A DNA stretch of 64,000 nucleotides from NCBI RefSeq assembly GCF_900107045.1, contig NZ_FNON01000003.1, forward strand, positions 496,001 to 560,000, given 5' to 3'. This DNA comes from Amycolatopsis xylanica. GTDB taxonomy: Bacteria > Actinomycetota > Actinomycetes > Mycobacteriales > Pseudonocardiaceae. The position numbers were made by a program, and so were the translations under genes. Numbering within the stretch: position 1 is the stretch's first letter; every line of letters begins with the position of its first letter. Under the pieces are notes generated by a model. That model worked only from the letters and a program-made list of their open reading frames with translations, made no database searches and was not told the origin of the DNA. Below, piece after piece: positions 19,507 through 30,607 of this stretch.

Positions 19507-21498
19507 TCAGTCTTCGTCGTTCGAACCGAGAGCGGTCTTCGAGACCTGCATGAGGAACTCGATGTTCGTCTTGGTCTTGCGCAGCCGCGAGATCAGCAGG
19601 TCGATGGCCTGCTGCGAGTCGAGCGCGTGCAGCACCCGGTGCAGCTTGTGGGTGACGGCCAGCTCGTCCGGCGAGAGCAGCAGGTCTTCCTTGCGGGTGC
19701 CGGACGGGTTGACGTCCACCGCGGGGAACACGCGCCGCTCGGCGATCTTGCGGTCGAGCTTGAGCTCCGCGTTACCGGTGCCCTTGAACTCCTCGAAGAT
19801 GACCGTGTCACCGGTGGAGCCGGTCTCGACCATCGCGGTGGCGAAGATCGTGAGCGAGCCACCGTTCTCGATGTTGCGCGCCGCGCCGAGGAACCGCTTC
19901 GGCGGGAAGAGCGCGGTCGAGTCGACACCACCGGACAGAATCCGGCCGGACGCCGGGGCCGCCAGGTTGTAGGCGCGGCCGAGGCGGGTGATCGAGTCGA
20001 GCAGGACGACCACGTCGAGGCCCATCTCGACCAGGCGCTTGGCCCGCTCGATGGACAGCTCGGCGACCGAGGTGTGGTCTGACGGCGGGCGGTCGAAGGT
20101 GGAGGCGATGACCTCGCCCTTCACCGACCGCTGCATGTCGGTGACCTCTTCCGGACGCTCGTCGACCAGGACGACCATCAGGTGGCACTCGGGGTTGTTC
20201 GTCGCGATGGCGTTCGCGATGTCCTGCATGATCGTGGTCTTACCGGCCTTCGGCGGCGACACGATCAGCGCGCGCTGTCCCTTGCCGACCGGCATCACCA
20301 GGTCGATGACGCGGGTGGTGAGCTTGTGCGACTCGGTCTCGAGGCGCAGGCGCTCGTTCGGGTACAGCGGGGTCAGCTTGGTGAAGTCGGGGCGGTTCTT
20401 CGCCTCGGACGACTCCAGGCCGTTGATCGAGTCGACGCGCACCAGCGGGTTGAACTTCTGCCGCTGCTGCTCGCCGTCACGCGGCTGGCGGACGACGCCG
20501 GTGATGGCGTCGCCGCGGCGCAGGCCGTACTTGCGGACCAGCGACAGCGAGACGTAGACGTCGTTCGGCCCGGCCAGGTAGCCCGAGGTGCGGACGAACG
20601 CGTAGTTGTCCAGCACGTCCAGGATGCCCGCGACGGGCAGCAGGACGTCGTCCTCGCGGATCTCGGTGTCGGGCGAGCCGCCCTCGACCCGGCCGCCGCC
20701 CGCGCCGCGGCGACGGCGGTCGCGGAAGCGGCGGCCCCTGCGGTCGCCACCGTCCTCGTCGTCGTCACCGGGGCGGTTGCCGCCCTGCTGGCCGCGCTCG
20801 GCCTGGTTCTGGTTGCGGTTGCCGCCGCGGTTGTCCTGCTGGTCGCGGTTGCGGCCGTCGCGGTTGCCCTGGCGGTCGTTCCGGTCGCCACGGTCGTTGC
20901 GGTCGTTCCGCTCGTTGCGGTCGTTACGGCGCTGCTGCTGCTCGCCCGAGCCGGAGCCCTGCTGCTCGCCACCGCGCTGCTGCTGGTCACGCTGCTGCTG
21001 GCCGCCGTCAGTGCTGCCCTGCGCGCGGTTGGAGCCGCGGCGGCGACGGCTGCGGCCGCCTTCCTCCGGGGCCTGCTGCTGGCCATCGGCCTGCGGTGCG
21101 CTCTCCTGCTGGGGAGCGGGCTCCTGAACCGGGGCCGGAGCCTCGGCGACCGGCTGCTTGGCGGGCTTCTCGGCCTTCTCGACCGGCTTCTCGGCCTTCG
21201 CCACGGCGGCCGCCTTCGGGGCCTTCGCGGCGGTCTTGCCCGCGTCGATCCCCTCCAGGGGCAGCGTTTCGGCCTCGGTGCTGCCGCGGCGCTTCGACTT
21301 GCCCTGGCGCTCACGGATGGCAGCGATCAGGTCTCCCTTGCGCATGCCCGTGGTTTCGCTCAGGCCCAGCTCACCGGCGAGCTGACGCAGCTCGGCGATG
21401 ACCATGCCGGAAAGTCCCCCGGTGCGGCGCTTCGGTGCCGCGCTGCCATTGGCAGCCGCTGTTTCCACGTCGCCGCTCAAAAGATCGGTGTTGCTCAC
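19507..21498 (-). CDS. rho: Transcription termination factor Rho with long disordered N-terminal insertion
   Basis: ATP-dependent hexameric RNA translocase and terminator. It is 663 residues from the GTG at 21498 (GGAAGG 6 nt upstream), against about 420 in E. coli. The N-terminal Rho_N domain (MVIAELRQLAGELGLSE) is followed by roughly 200 residues of low complexity: Ala/Lys/Pro, then Gln/Arg/Asn/Asp runs such as RNDRNERNDRNDRGDRNDR. Then come the cold-shock RNA-binding domain and the ATPase core: SPPKAGKTTIMQ (Walker A) and VVVLLDSITRLGRAYN. Insertions of this kind are known in high-GC actinobacterial Rho and add RNA-binding capacity. Confidence 0.97.
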   Translation of the reverse strand: MSNTDLLSGDVETAAANGSAAPKRRTGGLSGMVIAELRQLAGELGLSETTGMRKGDLIAAIRERQGKSKRRGSTEAETLPLEGIDAGKTAAKAPKAAAVAKAEKPVEKAEKPAKQPVAEAPAPVQEPAPQQESAPQADGQQQAPEEGGRSRRRRGSNRAQGSTDGGQQQRDQQQRGGEQQGSGSGEQQQRRNDRNERNDRNDRGDRNDRQGNRDGRNRDQQDNRGGNRNQNQAERGQQGGNRPGDDDEDGGDRRGRRFRDRRRRGAGGGRVEGGSPDTEIREDDVLLPVAGILDVLDNYAFVRTSGYLAGPNDVYVSLSLVRKYGLRRGDAITGVVRQPRDGEQQRQKFNPLVRVDSINGLESSEAKNRPDFTKLTPLYPNERLRLETESHKLTTRVIDLVMPVGKGQRALIVSPPKAGKTTIMQDIANAIATNNPECHLMVVLVDERPEEVTDMQRSVKGEVIASTFDRPPSDHTSVAELSIERAKRLVEMGLDVVVLLDSITRLGRAYNLAAPASGRILSGGVDSTALFPPKRFLGAARNIENGGSLTIFATAMVETGSTGDTVIFEEFKGTGNAELKLDRKIAERRVFPAVDVNPSGTRKEDLLLSPDELAVTHKLHRVLHALDSQQAIDLLISRLRKTKTNIEFLMQVSKTALGSNDED

Positions 21499-21799
21499 AC
21501 ATGTCCTTCCTGACCGATCCACGCCTCCAGTGGATCAGCGGACTGCCGTTCGCTCTGTGATTGCGAAACGACATTCATATTTCCCCAACGAACAGGGACC
21601 CGATGCAGGCGATCGCAGCCTAGACGTGCGCGTCGCGGCGAAAGCGCCACCAGCACGGGGGTTTACGTGCTCCAAATGGAGCACGCGAGATTCGTCACCG
21701 ACCCCAGGAGCAACACGGAATCGAACCCGGGTGCGGAAACGCACGGTGATCGAACGCCCCCGAGGGTAGACCGCCCCCGGTCCAGGTGCAACAACCACC
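21499..21799 (-). promoter_or_regulatory. rho 5' leader with several inverted repeats
   Basis: About 300 bp upstream of rho with no gene. It holds a 7-bp stem around the position of GATCCAC/GTGGATC (21516-21536) directly before the ribosome site and an 8-bp stem CGTGCTCC/GGAGCACG (21666-21685). E. coli rho is autoregulated through its leader; a similar role here is inference only. Confidence 0.45.
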
Positions 21800-21818
21800 C
21801 CCCGCGTGGCGTGCGGGG
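21800..21818 (-). terminator. Short hairpin after thrB
   Basis: CCCCGC and GCGGGG arms with a 7-nt loop directly after the thrB stop. The downstream sequence on the minus transcript is GGTGGTTGTTG, only moderately U-rich. A weak terminator is plausible. Confidence 0.5.
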
Positions 21819-22697
21819 TTACTGAGCCGCAACCTGCACACCGCGCGTGTCCACCGGTAGCTCGGTGACGTCGAAACCTTCAACACCGACCGTACGGGGC
21901 ATTATTCCCTCGAGTGTGAGCGCCAGCACGGTCGGGCCCGCGCCGGAGATCGACGCGGCGACCCCGGAAGCCCGCAGCTCACGGACCAGACGGGCGCTCT
22001 CCGGGTAGGCCGAGGACCGGTAATCCTGGTGCAGGCGGTCCTCCGAGCCGGGCAGCAGCAGGTCCGTCCGCTCGGTGAGCGCGAGCACCGCCAGCGCGGC
22101 GCGCCCGACGTTGAAAGCGGCGTCCACGTGCGGCACATGCCCAGGTAGCAGGCCACGCGTGGCCTCGGTGGACGAGCGGACGGCCGGCACCGCCAGCAGC
22201 GGCCTGATCGACGGGTGCGCCGTCAACCTCTCGGCGTGGAAACGTTTACCTTCCGTCCACGCGAGCACGAGACCGCCATACAGGCTGGCGGCGACATTGT
22301 CAGCGTGACCTTCGAATTCCGCCGCGAGTTGAAGCGCGTCGTCGTTTAGTGGAACTTCGGCGATCGCGTACGCGGCGGCGATGCCGGTGACGACCGCGGC
22401 GGCCGACGAGCCGAGGCCGCGGGCGTGCGGGATCGCGTTGCGGCACACCAGGCGCAGGCCGGGGGTTTTCACCCCGAGGTGCTCACAGGTTCGCCTGATC
22501 GCGCGCACGACCAGGTGCGATTCGTCGCGCGGCACATCCTCGACACCGCCGGCGCCCGCGTCGATCACGTCGATGTCGAGCCCCTGCTCGGTGACCTCGA
22601 CGTCGACGACGTCGTACAGGCCCAGCGCGAGCCCGAACGCGTCGAACCCCGGTCCCAGGTTGGCGCTCGAGGCCGGGACGGTCACCCGGAAGCTCAT
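21819..22697 (-). CDS. thrB: Homoserine kinase
   Basis: Phosphorylates homoserine to O-phosphohomoserine, the substrate of ThrC. It is a 292-residue GHMP kinase with the N-terminal [18 protein letters not shown] and the ATP loop [14 protein letters not shown]. It is the last gene of the hom-thrC-thrB series, separated from thrC by 100 bp holding three family C repeat units. Confidence 0.96.
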   Translation of the reverse strand: MSFRVTVPASSANLGPGFDAFGLALGLYDVVDVEVTEQGLDIDVIDAGAGGVEDVPRDESHLVVRAIRRTCEHLGVKTPGLRLVCRNAIPHARGLGSSAAAVVTGIAAAYAIAEVPLNDDALQLAAEFEGHADNVAASLYGGLVLAWTEGKRFHAERLTAHPSIRPLLAVPAVRSSTEATRGLLPGHVPHVDAAFNVGRAALAVLALTERTDLLLPGSEDRLHQDYRSSAYPESARLVRELRASGVAASISGAGPTVLALTLEGIMPRTVGVEGFDVTELPVDTRGVQVAAQ

Positions 22698-22703
22698 GAC
22701 GTT

Positions 22704-22784
22704 GCCCCAAAGTGGCTTTCGTCAGATGTGATACCCCGAAAGTGGCTTTCGTCAGATAAGACCTGACGAAAGCCACTTTCGGGC
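22704..22784. repeat. Three family C repeat units between thrC and thrB
   Basis: One CAAAGTGGCTTTCGTCAG copy (22708-22725) followed by a complete inverted pair with CCCGAAAGTGGC arms (22734-22783). The insertion sits inside what is otherwise one operon, so it may act as an attenuator or mRNA-processing site. Confidence 0.85.
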
Positions 22785-22797
22785 AAAAAACGGGGGG

Positions 22798-23859
22798 TCA
22801 TCGCAGGTCCAGGGCGGCGGCGACGGCTCCGGGGTCGACGGCGAGGGGTTCGACCTCGACGTTGCCCTCCAAGGCGGTGGCGGGGTCCTTGAGGCCGTGG
22901 CCGGTGACCGTGCAGACCACCGTGGAGCCCGCCGGGATGCGGCCGTCGGCGGCCGTGCGCAGCAGGCCTGCGACGCTGGTGGCCGAGGCTGGCTCGACGA
23001 AGACGCCCTCCTTGCGTGCCAGCAACCGGTACGCCTCAAGGATCTTCTCGTCGGTGACGGCGTCGAAGAGGCCGTCGGACTCGTCGCGCGCCTTGACCGC
23101 GGCGGTCCAGGAGGCCGGGCTGCCGATGCGGATCGCGGTCGCGATCGTGTCGGGTTCGGTCACCGGTTCACCAAGTACGAGCGGCGCCGCGCCCGCCGCC
23201 TGGAAACCGAACATCCGCGGCGTGTTCTTCACCACACCGTCATTCGCGTATTCGCGGTACCCGGCCCAGTAAGCCGTGATATTGCCCGCGTTGCCGACGG
23301 GCAGGCAGTGGAACTCCGGCGCTTCGCCGAGCACGTCGCAGATCTCGAACGCGGCGGTCTTCTGGCCCGCGATGCGCACCGGGTTGACCGAGTTGACGAG
23401 GGTGACAGGGTAGTCGGCGGCGGTCTTGCGCGCGAGCTCCAGGCAGTCGTCGAAGTTGCCGTCGACCTGGAGGATCCTGGCGCCGTGCAAGACCGCCTGG
23501 GCTAGTTTGCCCATCGCGATCTTGCCCTGCGGGACCAGGACGGCGCAGGTCAGCCCGGCACGCGCGGCGTACGCGGCCGCCGAGGCCGACGTGTTGCCGG
23601 TGGACGCGCAGATGACCGCCTGCAGGCCGCTCGCCAGCGCGTGCGTGATCGCCACGGTCATCCCGCGGTCCTTGAACGAGCCCGTCGGGTTCGCGCCCTC
23701 GACCTTCAAGTACACCGAGCAGCCGGTCAGCTCGGACAGGTGCGGCGCGGGCAGCAGCGGCGTGTTGCCCTCCCCCAGCGTGACGACCTTCGCGCCGTCG
23801 GGGATCGGGATCCGTCCGGGGTAGGCCTCGATGATGCCGGGCCAAGCTTGCGTCGTCAC
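22798..23859 (-). CDS. thrC: Threonine synthase
   Basis: PLP enzyme converting O-phosphohomoserine to threonine. It has 353 residues; the PLP lysine is in [14 protein letters not shown] and the phosphate loop is [13 protein letters not shown]. The start overlaps the hom stop by 4 bp, so the genes are coupled. Confidence 0.97.
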   Translation of the reverse strand: MTTQAWPGIIEAYPGRIPIPDGAKVVTLGEGNTPLLPAPHLSELTGCSVYLKVEGANPTGSFKDRGMTVAITHALASGLQAVICASTGNTSASAAAYAARAGLTCAVLVPQGKIAMGKLAQAVLHGARILQVDGNFDDCLELARKTAADYPVTLVNSVNPVRIAGQKTAAFEICDVLGEAPEFHCLPVGNAGNITAYWAGYREYANDGVVKNTPRMFGFQAAGAAPLVLGEPVTEPDTIATAIRIGSPASWTAAVKARDESDGLFDAVTDEKILEAYRLLARKEGVFVEPASATSVAGLLRTAADGRIPAGSTVVCTVTGHGLKDPATALEGNVEVEPLAVDPGAVAAALDLR

Positions 23860-25169
23860 TGGTCTTCGCCTTCCACCCGCATCACGCTGACAACCTCGTG
23901 CACCACATCGAGTTTGGCGATCTGGTCCACAGTGGACTTGAGGGCCGCGTCCGTCGCCAGGTGGGTGATCACGACCAGGCTGGCCGACCCCTTGGAATCG
24001 CTCTGCCGCACCGCGGCGATGCTGACGCCGTGGTCGGCGAACACCTGCGCCACCTGCGCGAGCACACCAGCCACGTCGGCGACGTAGAGGCTCAGGTGAT
24101 ACCGCGTCGGCGTCTGGCCCATCGGGCGCACCGGCAGCGCGGCGTGCGCCGACTCGCGCGGGCCACGCCCGCCGAGCACCAGATTCCTTGCCACGGCAAC
24201 GAGATCGCCGAGCACCGCGCTCGCGGTCGGTGCGCCGCCTGCGCCTTGGCCGTAGAACATCAGCTCACCGGCCGCGTCGGCTTCGACGTACACCGCGTTG
24301 AACGCGCCGTTCACGCCGGAAAGCTGATGCGACAACGGGATCATCACCGGGTGCACGCGCACCGCGACCGACTCGACGCCGTCTTCGTCGGTGACGCGCT
24401 CGCAGATGCAGAGCAGCTTGACCGTCCGGCCGAGCGACCGTGCCGCCGCGATGTCCGACGCGGTGACGTCCGCGATGCCCTCGCGGTGCACGTCCGCGGC
24501 GGTGACCCGGGTGTGGAACGCGAGGGACGCGAGGATCGCGGCCTTCGAGGCGGCGTCGTAGCCGTCTACGTCCGCGGTCGGGTCCGCCTCGGCGTACCCG
24601 AGCCTGCTGGCCTCGTCGAGCGTCTCGGCGTACCCGGCGCCCGTCGCGTCCATCGCCGAGAGGATGAAGTTGGTGGTGCCGTTGACGATGCCCATCACCC
24701 GGGTGATGCGGTCACCGGCGAGCGACTCGCGCAGCGGCCGCAGCAACGGGATCGCACCGGCGACGGCGGCCTCGAAGTACAGGTCCACACCGGACGCGTC
24801 GGCGGCTTCGAACAGCTCGGCCGAGTGGTCCGCGAGCAGCGCTTTGTTCGCCGTGACAACGGATTTCCCGGCTTTGAGCGCGTCGAGCAGCCAGCCGCGC
24901 ACCGGCTCGATGCCGCCGACCAGCTCGACGACCACGTCGACGTCGTCACGCGTGACGAGCCCGGTGACGTCGGCGGTGAGCAGCTCCTGCGGCAGCTCGG
25001 GGTGCTTGTCGGGGCGCCGCACGGCGATACCGGCGATCTCCAGGCGCGCGCCCGCGCGCGCGGCCAGCTCACCGGCCTGCTCGGTGAGCAGGCGGGCGAC
25101 CTCACCGCCGACCGTCCCGCAGCCGAGCAGTGCGACTCTGACCGTGTCCTTGGGGTCCTTTGTGGACAA
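23856..25169 (-). CDS. hom: Homoserine dehydrogenase
   Basis: Reduces aspartate semialdehyde to homoserine, the branch point to Thr and Met. At 437 residues it has the NAD(P) loop [12 protein letters not shown], the catalytic-domain segment [14 protein letters not shown] and a C-terminal ACT domain (about residues 350-437, [20 protein letters not shown]) consistent with threonine feedback. TTG start at 25169; a GGAGG lies 8 nt upstream inside the end of lysA. Confidence 0.97.
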   Translation of the reverse strand: MSTKDPKDTVRVALLGCGTVGGEVARLLTEQAGELAARAGARLEIAGIAVRRPDKHPELPQELLTADVTGLVTRDDVDVVVELVGGIEPVRGWLLDALKAGKSVVTANKALLADHSAELFEAADASGVDLYFEAAVAGAIPLLRPLRESLAGDRITRVMGIVNGTTNFILSAMDATGAGYAETLDEASRLGYAEADPTADVDGYDAASKAAILASLAFHTRVTAADVHREGIADVTASDIAAARSLGRTVKLLCICERVTDEDGVESVAVRVHPVMIPLSHQLSGVNGAFNAVYVEADAAGELMFYGQGAGGAPTASAVLGDLVAVARNLVLGGRGPRESAHAALPVRPMGQTPTRYHLSLYVADVAGVLAQVAQVFADHGVSIAAVRQSDSKGSASLVVITHLATDAALKSTVDQIAKLDVVHEVVSVMRVEGEDQ

Positions 25170-25172
25170 GAC

Positions 25173-26606
25173 CTACACCTCCAGGCGCAGCATGTCGTCT
25201 GTGGTCTCACGCCGCAGCAGCAGCCGGGCGCTGCCATTGCGGACGGCGACCACGGCTGGGCGCGGCTGCCGGTTGTAGTTGCTCGCCATCGAGTAGCAGT
25301 ACGCGCCGGTCGCCGCGACCGCCAGCAGGTCGCCGGGAGCCAGCGTGTCGGGCAGCCAGCAGTCTCGTACGACGATGTCGCCGGATTCACAGTGTTTTCC
25401 CACGACCCGGGAAAGCGCGGCGGTGGCGGGCGTCGTGCCGCCGTCGTCGCTCGAGCGCGAGACGAGGCGGCAGTCGTAGACGGCGTCGTAGAGCGACGTG
25501 CGGATGTTGTCGCTCATGCCGCCGTCGACGCTGACGTACCGGCGCGCCTTGTGGTCGCCGAGCGTGACGTCCTTGGTGGTGCCGACCTCGTAGAGCGTGA
25601 TCGTGCCGGGACCGGCGATGGCGCGGCCGGGCTCGCCCGCGATCTTGGGCACCGGAAGTCCGGCGTACGAGCATTCCTTGCGGACGATCTCCCGGATCTG
25701 GGTGATCATCTGCGCGGGCGGCGGCGGATTGTCCTTTTCGGTGTAGGCGATACCGAAACCACCACCGAGGTCCACAATGGACATCTGCTCGAGCAGCGCG
25801 TCGCCGTGTTCCTTGGCGAGCTCGGCGAGCAGGCCGACTACGCGGCGCGCGGCCACCTCGAAGCCGTCGGCGTCGAAGATCTGCGAGCCGATGTGGCTGT
25901 GCAGGCCGATGAGCTTGAGCGAGGGCGCGTTGAGCGTGCGGCGCACGGCCTCGGCCGCGTCACCGGAAGCCAGCGAGAAGCCGAACTTCTGGTCCTCGTG
26001 CGCGGTCGCGATGAACTCGTGGGTGTGCGCCTCGACGCCGACCGTCACGCGAATGAGCACCGGCTGGACGACCTCGCGCTTGGCGGCGACCTCGGCCAGC
26101 CGCGCGATCTCGTAGTACGAGTCGAGCACGATGGTGCCGACGCCGGCGTCGACCGCCATTTCCAGCTCTTCGATCGACTTGTTGTTGCCGTGCAACGTGA
26201 TCCGCTCCGGCGGGAACTCCGCGCGCTGCGCGACCGACAGCTCGCCGCCGCTGCAGACGTCGAGGCTCAGGCCCTGCGCGGCGACCCAGCGGGCGATCTC
26301 CACCGACAGGAACGCCTTGGACGCGTAGTGCACGAGCGACGGGTCGTCGAAGGCCTCGGCGTACTCGGCGCAGCGCGACTTGAAGTCGGCCTCGTCGACG
26401 ACGAACAGCGGCGTGCCGTAGGTCTCGGCGAGCTCGCGGACGTCGACGCCGGCGATCCGGACGACACCGTCCGGCGCGCGATACGTGTTGCGGGGCCAGA
26501 CTTTCGGGTACAGGTGGTCGAGTTCGGCGGCACTGGTCGGCGGGAACCCGGACGCGTCGGCGTGCGGGTAGACGTCGGCGTGACGCGGGCCTGCGGGGTG
26601 GGCCAT
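25173..26606 (-). CDS. lysA: Diaminopimelate decarboxylase
   Basis: Last step of lysine synthesis: decarboxylates meso-diaminopimelate. A 477-residue fold-III PLP enzyme with the PLP lysine in [12 protein letters not shown] and the phosphate-binding loop region [14 protein letters not shown]. The C-terminal active-site cysteine lies in [10 protein letters not shown]. Follows argS by 6 bp and precedes hom by 3 bp, as in M. tuberculosis Rv1292-Rv1294. Confidence 0.97.
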   Translation of the reverse strand: MAHPAGPRHADVYPHADASGFPPTSAAELDHLYPKVWPRNTYRAPDGVVRIAGVDVRELAETYGTPLFVVDEADFKSRCAEYAEAFDDPSLVHYASKAFLSVEIARWVAAQGLSLDVCSGGELSVAQRAEFPPERITLHGNNKSIEELEMAVDAGVGTIVLDSYYEIARLAEVAAKREVVQPVLIRVTVGVEAHTHEFIATAHEDQKFGFSLASGDAAEAVRRTLNAPSLKLIGLHSHIGSQIFDADGFEVAARRVVGLLAELAKEHGDALLEQMSIVDLGGGFGIAYTEKDNPPPPAQMITQIREIVRKECSYAGLPVPKIAGEPGRAIAGPGTITLYEVGTTKDVTLGDHKARRYVSVDGGMSDNIRTSLYDAVYDCRLVSRSSDDGGTTPATAALSRVVGKHCESGDIVVRDCWLPDTLAPGDLLAVAATGAYCYSMASNYNRQPRPAVVAVRNGSARLLLRRETTDDMLRLEV

Positions 26607-26612
26607 TTCTTG

Positions 26613-28274
26613 TTACATCCGTTCCGGGGCAGAGACACCGAGCAGGGAAAGACCGTTGGCGAGCACCTGTCGGGTGGCTTCGCACAGCACGAGCCGGGCG
26701 TGGTTCTGAGGGGTCGCCTCGTCGTCGCCCTGCGGCAAGATCTTCAGTTCCCTGACCGCGAAGACCCTGTGGAAGGCTCCGGCCAGCTCTTCCAGATAGC
26801 GCGCGACCCGGTGCGGTTCACGCAGCTCGGCGGCTTTCCTGAGGATCTTCGGGAATTCTCCGATGGTGCGAATCAGCTCACCTTCGCGCTGGTGCGTGAG
26901 CAAGCCCAAGTCGGCGTTGGGGTCGAGTTTGAGGCCGAGGTCGGCCGCGTTGCGCTGCAGCGACGAGAGCCGGGCGTGCGCGTACTGCACGTAGTAGACC
27001 GGATTGTCGTTGGAGTGCTTGCGAAGCAGGTCGAGGTCGACGTCCAAGGCGGAATCGACCGAGTAGCGGATCAGCTCGTACCGCGCGGCGTCCACACCGA
27101 CGGCCCCGACCAGGTCTTCCATGGTGATGACGGTGCCCGCACGCTTGCTCATCCGGACCGGCTTGCCCTCGCTGACGAGGTTCACCATCTGGCCGATGAG
27201 CACCTCGACGACGGCCGGGTCGTCGCCGAACGCGGCAGCGGCGGCCTTGAGACGCGCGATGTAGCCGTGGTGGTCGGCGCCGAGCATGTAGATGCACAGG
27301 TCGAAGCCGCGGCTGCGCTTGTCGTGGAAATAGGCGATGTCACCGGCGATGTAGGCCGGATTGCCGTCGCCCTTGATGACGACGCGGTCCTTGTCGTCGC
27401 CGTAGTCGGACGAGCGCAGCCACCAGGCGCCGTCTTCTTCGTAGAGCTTGCCGTTGTCCTTGAGCTCCGCGACGAGCCTGGCGACCTCGCCGTTCTCGTG
27501 CAGGGAGTTCTCGTGGAAGTAGACGTCGAAATCGGTGCCGAAGTCGTGCAGGCTCTGCTTGATCTCGGCGAACATCAGGTCGATGCCGATCCGGCGGAAC
27601 GTCTCCTGGCACTCGGCCTCGGGCAGCGAGAGCGCGCTCGGCTCCTGGCGGATGACCTCGGCGGCGATGTCGGAGATGTAGCCGCCCGCGTAGCCGTCCT
27701 CGGGAGCGGGCTCGCCCTTGGCGGCGGCGATGAGCGAGCGGGCGAACCGGTCGATCTGCGCGCCGTGGTCGTTGAAGTAGTACTCGCGGGTCACCGCGGC
27801 GCCCTGCGCGCTCAGCATGCGGCCGAGCGCGTCGCCGACGGCGGCCCAGCGGGTGCCGCCGAGGTGGATCGGGCCGGTCGGGTTCGCCGAGACGAACTCG
27901 AGGTTGATCTTGGTGCCCGCCAGCGCGTCGCCGAGGCCGTAGCCGTCACCGGCGGAGAGGACCTGGCTGATGACCTCGCCCTGGGCGTCCGCGGCGAGGC
28001 GGAGGTTCAGGAAGCCGGGGCCCGCGACGTCGGCCGCGTCGATGCCGTCGGCGCCCGCCAGCACCGCGGCCAGCTCGACGGCGAACTCACGCGGGTTCAT
28101 CCCGGCCTTCTTGCCCACCTGCATCGCCAGGTTGGTCGCGTAGTCTCCGTGCTCGGGGTTGCGCGGGCGCTCGATCGTCACCTGCTCGGGCAGGATGGCG
28201 TCATCGATGCCTCGTGCGGCGAGAACCTGCACGGCGGAACTGCGGACCAGGTCGGCGAGAGCTGCGGGAGTCAC
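26613..28274 (-). CDS. argS: Arginyl-tRNA synthetase
   Basis: Class I synthetase, 553 residues. It has the HIGH-type motif in [18 protein letters not shown], the KMSKS-type motif [12 protein letters not shown] and the N-terminal additional domain ([20 protein letters not shown]). The C-terminal anticodon-binding domain ends [16 protein letters not shown] choose the GTG at 28274 ([10 protein letters not shown]); the frame stays open further upstream but has no conserved residues there. Confidence 0.96.
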   Translation of the reverse strand: MTPAALADLVRSSAVQVLAARGIDDAILPEQVTIERPRNPEHGDYATNLAMQVGKKAGMNPREFAVELAAVLAGADGIDAADVAGPGFLNLRLAADAQGEVISQVLSAGDGYGLGDALAGTKINLEFVSANPTGPIHLGGTRWAAVGDALGRMLSAQGAAVTREYYFNDHGAQIDRFARSLIAAAKGEPAPEDGYAGGYISDIAAEVIRQEPSALSLPEAECQETFRRIGIDLMFAEIKQSLHDFGTDFDVYFHENSLHENGEVARLVAELKDNGKLYEEDGAWWLRSSDYGDDKDRVVIKGDGNPAYIAGDIAYFHDKRSRGFDLCIYMLGADHHGYIARLKAAAAAFGDDPAVVEVLIGQMVNLVSEGKPVRMSKRAGTVITMEDLVGAVGVDAARYELIRYSVDSALDVDLDLLRKHSNDNPVYYVQYAHARLSSLQRNAADLGLKLDPNADLGLLTHQREGELIRTIGEFPKILRKAAELREPHRVARYLEELAGAFHRVFAVRELKILPQGDDEATPQNHARLVLCEATRQVLANGLSLLGVSAPERM

Positions 28275-28331
28275 CTGCGGAATTCTATGGGTGTGGGTTG
28301 ACCGGCCAAGACAAGGGTGGAGGCGGACCGG

Positions 28332-28970
28332 GTGCGCGTGATTCCGATCATCATCGGCGCGACGTTGCTGGTGACCGGGTGTTCGACCGCGATCGCGGGC
28401 AAGGCGCAGCCGGATCCGGCCGCGGACTTCGTGCCGAGCGCGGCGGACAGGGATCCGTCCAAGCGGATACCCGGTGTGGTGACGGAGAAGGCCGAGGGCG
28501 TGCACGTGCTGCCGGGGCAGCGGGTCGCCTACGACCACCTCCCGCCCTTCGGCGGCAAGCACGACCCCGTCTGGGCGGCGTGCAACGGCGCCGTCTACGC
28601 CAAGGCCGTGCGCACCGAGCACATGGTGCACGCGCTGGAGCACGGCGCGGTCTGGATCGCCTACAACCCCGACCAGGTCTCGGGCGGCGCGCTCGACCAG
28701 CTGAAGGCCCGCGTCGACGGCAAGCCGTACATGCTGCTTTCGCCGTACCCCGGTCTCGACAAGCCGGTCTCGCTGCAGTCGTGGGAGCACCAGCTCAAGG
28801 TCGACACGGTGGACGACCCGCGCATCGGGCAGTTCATCGTCGCGCTGCGGACGAACCCGAACACGTATTTCGAGGTGGGAGCCCCTTGTGACAGCCCCCA
28901 GTTCGACATCGACAACCCGCCGCCGTTCGACCCGGCGCCACCGGGAGCGGATGCCGTACCGCCGAAGTGA
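28332..28970 (+). CDS. DUF3105 lipoprotein
   Basis: A 212-residue protein. The N-terminus is a lipoprotein signal with lipobox LVTGCS; the rest is a DUF3105 domain with conserved pieces [31 protein letters not shown] and [14 protein letters not shown]. The histidines and the single domain cysteine (AACNGAVY) could bind metal. GTG start at 28332 with GGAGG upstream. It is divergent from argS and close to a second DUF3105 gene, to which it is about two thirds identical by eye, suggesting tandem duplication. Confidence 0.85.
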   Translation: MRVIPIIIGATLLVTGCSTAIAGKAQPDPAADFVPSAADRDPSKRIPGVVTEKAEGVHVLPGQRVAYDHLPPFGGKHDPVWAACNGAVYAKAVRTEHMVHALEHGAVWIAYNPDQVSGGALDQLKARVDGKPYMLLSPYPGLDKPVSLQSWEHQLKVDTVDDPRIGQFIVALRTNPNTYFEVGAPCDSPQFDIDNPPPFDPAPPGADAVPPK

Positions 28971-29053
28971 TATGGGGCTTCTTCACAGGCACCTCGCAGG
29001 CCGTGCCTAAACTGGCCTGCGGCAGACACTGACCTGAAGAGAACGCGGGAGCC

Positions 29054-29902
29054 ATGGCTAACGGGGCAACTAAGAAGAACACGCCTAAGAAGGTTGTTAA
29101 GGCGACCCGCAGTTCCGTCGTGTCCAAGAAGGGCGTGCCGTGGGGCACGATCATCGCGGTCGTCGGCGTGATCGCGCTGGCAGGCGCGGTGCTCGGCTAC
29201 TACCTCGTGCAGTCCGCGCCCAAGCGTGACCAGAAGGCACGCGAGGAGGCCGCGGCGGCGTTCGCGCCGACCAAGGACAACCCCGACCCCTCCGCCAAGA
29301 TCGAGGGCGTCATCAAGAAGGACTACAAGGGCACCGTGCACGTGCTGCCGACCGAGCGCGTCGCGTACGACCAGACGCCCGCCTTCGGTGGCCCGCACGA
29401 CCAGTCGTGGGCCGCGTGCACCGGCGTCGTCTACCCGAAGGCCGTGCGCACCGAGAACATGGTCCACGGGCTCGAGCACGGCGCGGTCTGGATCGCGTAC
29501 AACCCCGACCAGGTCTCCGGCGACGCGCTCAAGGCGCTCGAGGTCCGCGTCCAGGGCAAGCCGTTCACCATGCTTTCGCCGTACCCCGGCCTCGACAAGC
29601 CGATCTCGCTGCAGTCGTGGGGTCACCAGCTGAAGCTCGACAAGACCGACGACGCGCGCATCGACCAGTTCGTCGCCGCGCTGCGCAGCAACCCGAACAC
29701 CTACCCCGAGGTCGGCGCGACCTGCGACAACCCGCAGTTCGACATCGACAACCCGCCGCCGTTCGACCCGTCGAAGCCCGGCCCCGACGCCAAGCCGATG
29801 GACTACGCGGGCTCGCAGGGCGCCCAGGGTGAGAACGGCCAGCCGCCGTCCTCGCCTGCCGCGCCGCCCGCCACGTCCTCGTCCGCTCCGGCTGGTCAGT
29901 GA
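29054..29902 (+). CDS. DUF3105 membrane-anchored protein
   Basis: A 282-residue protein. A Lys-rich cytosolic N-terminus is followed by one membrane segment (GTIIAVVGVIALAGAVLGYYL), then an extracellular DUF3105 domain sharing [31 protein letters not shown] and [13 protein letters not shown] with the upstream lipoprotein. The C-terminal tail is low-complexity Pro/Ser/Ala. The stop overlaps the DUF305 gene by 4 bp. DUF3105 and DUF305 genes are often neighbours in actinobacteria; a role in metal handling or cell-envelope function is inferred only. Confidence 0.87.
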   Translation: MANGATKKNTPKKVVKATRSSVVSKKGVPWGTIIAVVGVIALAGAVLGYYLVQSAPKRDQKAREEAAAAFAPTKDNPDPSAKIEGVIKKDYKGTVHVLPTERVAYDQTPAFGGPHDQSWAACTGVVYPKAVRTENMVHGLEHGAVWIAYNPDQVSGDALKALEVRVQGKPFTMLSPYPGLDKPISLQSWGHQLKLDKTDDARIDQFVAALRSNPNTYPEVGATCDNPQFDIDNPPPFDPSKPGPDAKPMDYAGSQGAQGENGQPPSSPAAPPATSSSAPAGQ

Positions 29903-30600
29903 CCTCGCTGGAGGAGCACACCGAGGAGTCATCACCCGAGCGGCCCGCGTGGTCCCGGGTGGTGATCATCGGCGGCGCCCTGCTCGCGGTGCTGCTGGTC
30001 GGCGTCAGCATCGGTGTGTTCCTGTCCAACGTGCTCGGCGGCCCTGCCGACTCGACGCCGGACGCCGGGTCGATCGAGGTCGGCTTCGCGCAGGACATGT
30101 CGGTGCACCACCTGCAGGCGGTCACCATGGCCAACTGGGCCCGCGACAACTCGACGGACGGCGCGGTCAAGCAGCTCGCGTTCGACATCGAGACCTCGCA
30201 GACCGAGCAGGTCGGCCGCATGAAGGGCTGGCTGATGCTCTGGGACAAGCCGGAGCAGGCGACCGGCGCGTACATGACCTGGATGACCGAGCCGATGGCC
30301 GGGCACCAGCACGGCGCCCCGGTCACGGCCGGTGACGCGGTGATGCCGGGCATGGCGACGTCGGCGGAGCTGGCTCGGCTGCGGTCGTTGAAGGGCCAGG
30401 AGATGGACGTCTACTTCCTGCAGCTGATGCTCCGGCATCACCAGGGCGGCACGTCGATGGCCCAGTACGCGAAGGACCACTCGAAGAACAACGCGGTCCA
30501 GCTCCTGACGTCGAGCATCCTCAAGGCCCAGGGCGCCGAAATGACCCTGATGACCCAGATGCTGGCGGCCAAGGGCGCCCAGCCCCTCCCCGCCTCCTAA
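29899..30600 (+). CDS. DUF305 protein, membrane-anchored
   Basis: A 233-residue protein. One membrane anchor (VVIIGGALLAVLLVGVSIGV) precedes a DUF305 four-helix domain with His pairs: QDMSVHHLQAV in the first half and LMLRHHQGGTSMAQYA in the second. Methionine- and histidine-rich DUF305 proteins include copper-associated members. The gene is coupled to DUF3105 by a GTGA overlap. A histidine-rich cation-diffusion transporter lies convergently downstream. Confidence 0.88.
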   Translation: MTSLEEHTEESSPERPAWSRVVIIGGALLAVLLVGVSIGVFLSNVLGGPADSTPDAGSIEVGFAQDMSVHHLQAVTMANWARDNSTDGAVKQLAFDIETSQTEQVGRMKGWLMLWDKPEQATGAYMTWMTEPMAGHQHGAPVTAGDAVMPGMATSAELARLRSLKGQEMDVYFLQLMLRHHQGGTSMAQYAKDHSKNNAVQLLTSSILKAQGAEMTLMTQMLAAKGAQPLPAS

Positions 30601-30607
30601 CCCCGGT

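Noticed and set aside
21690..21760. Possible minus-strand tRNA (contains GGTTCGATTCC-like T-loop sequence)
   Set aside because: The T stem has two mismatches, and no acceptor stem or 7-nt anticodon loop can be folded around it.
23898..28301. Very long plus-strand open frame (over 1400 codons) opposite hom, lysA and argS
   Set aside because: It is the antisense shadow of three well-supported genes in high-GC DNA; its translation is Arg/Gly/Val/Asp-rich with no domain.
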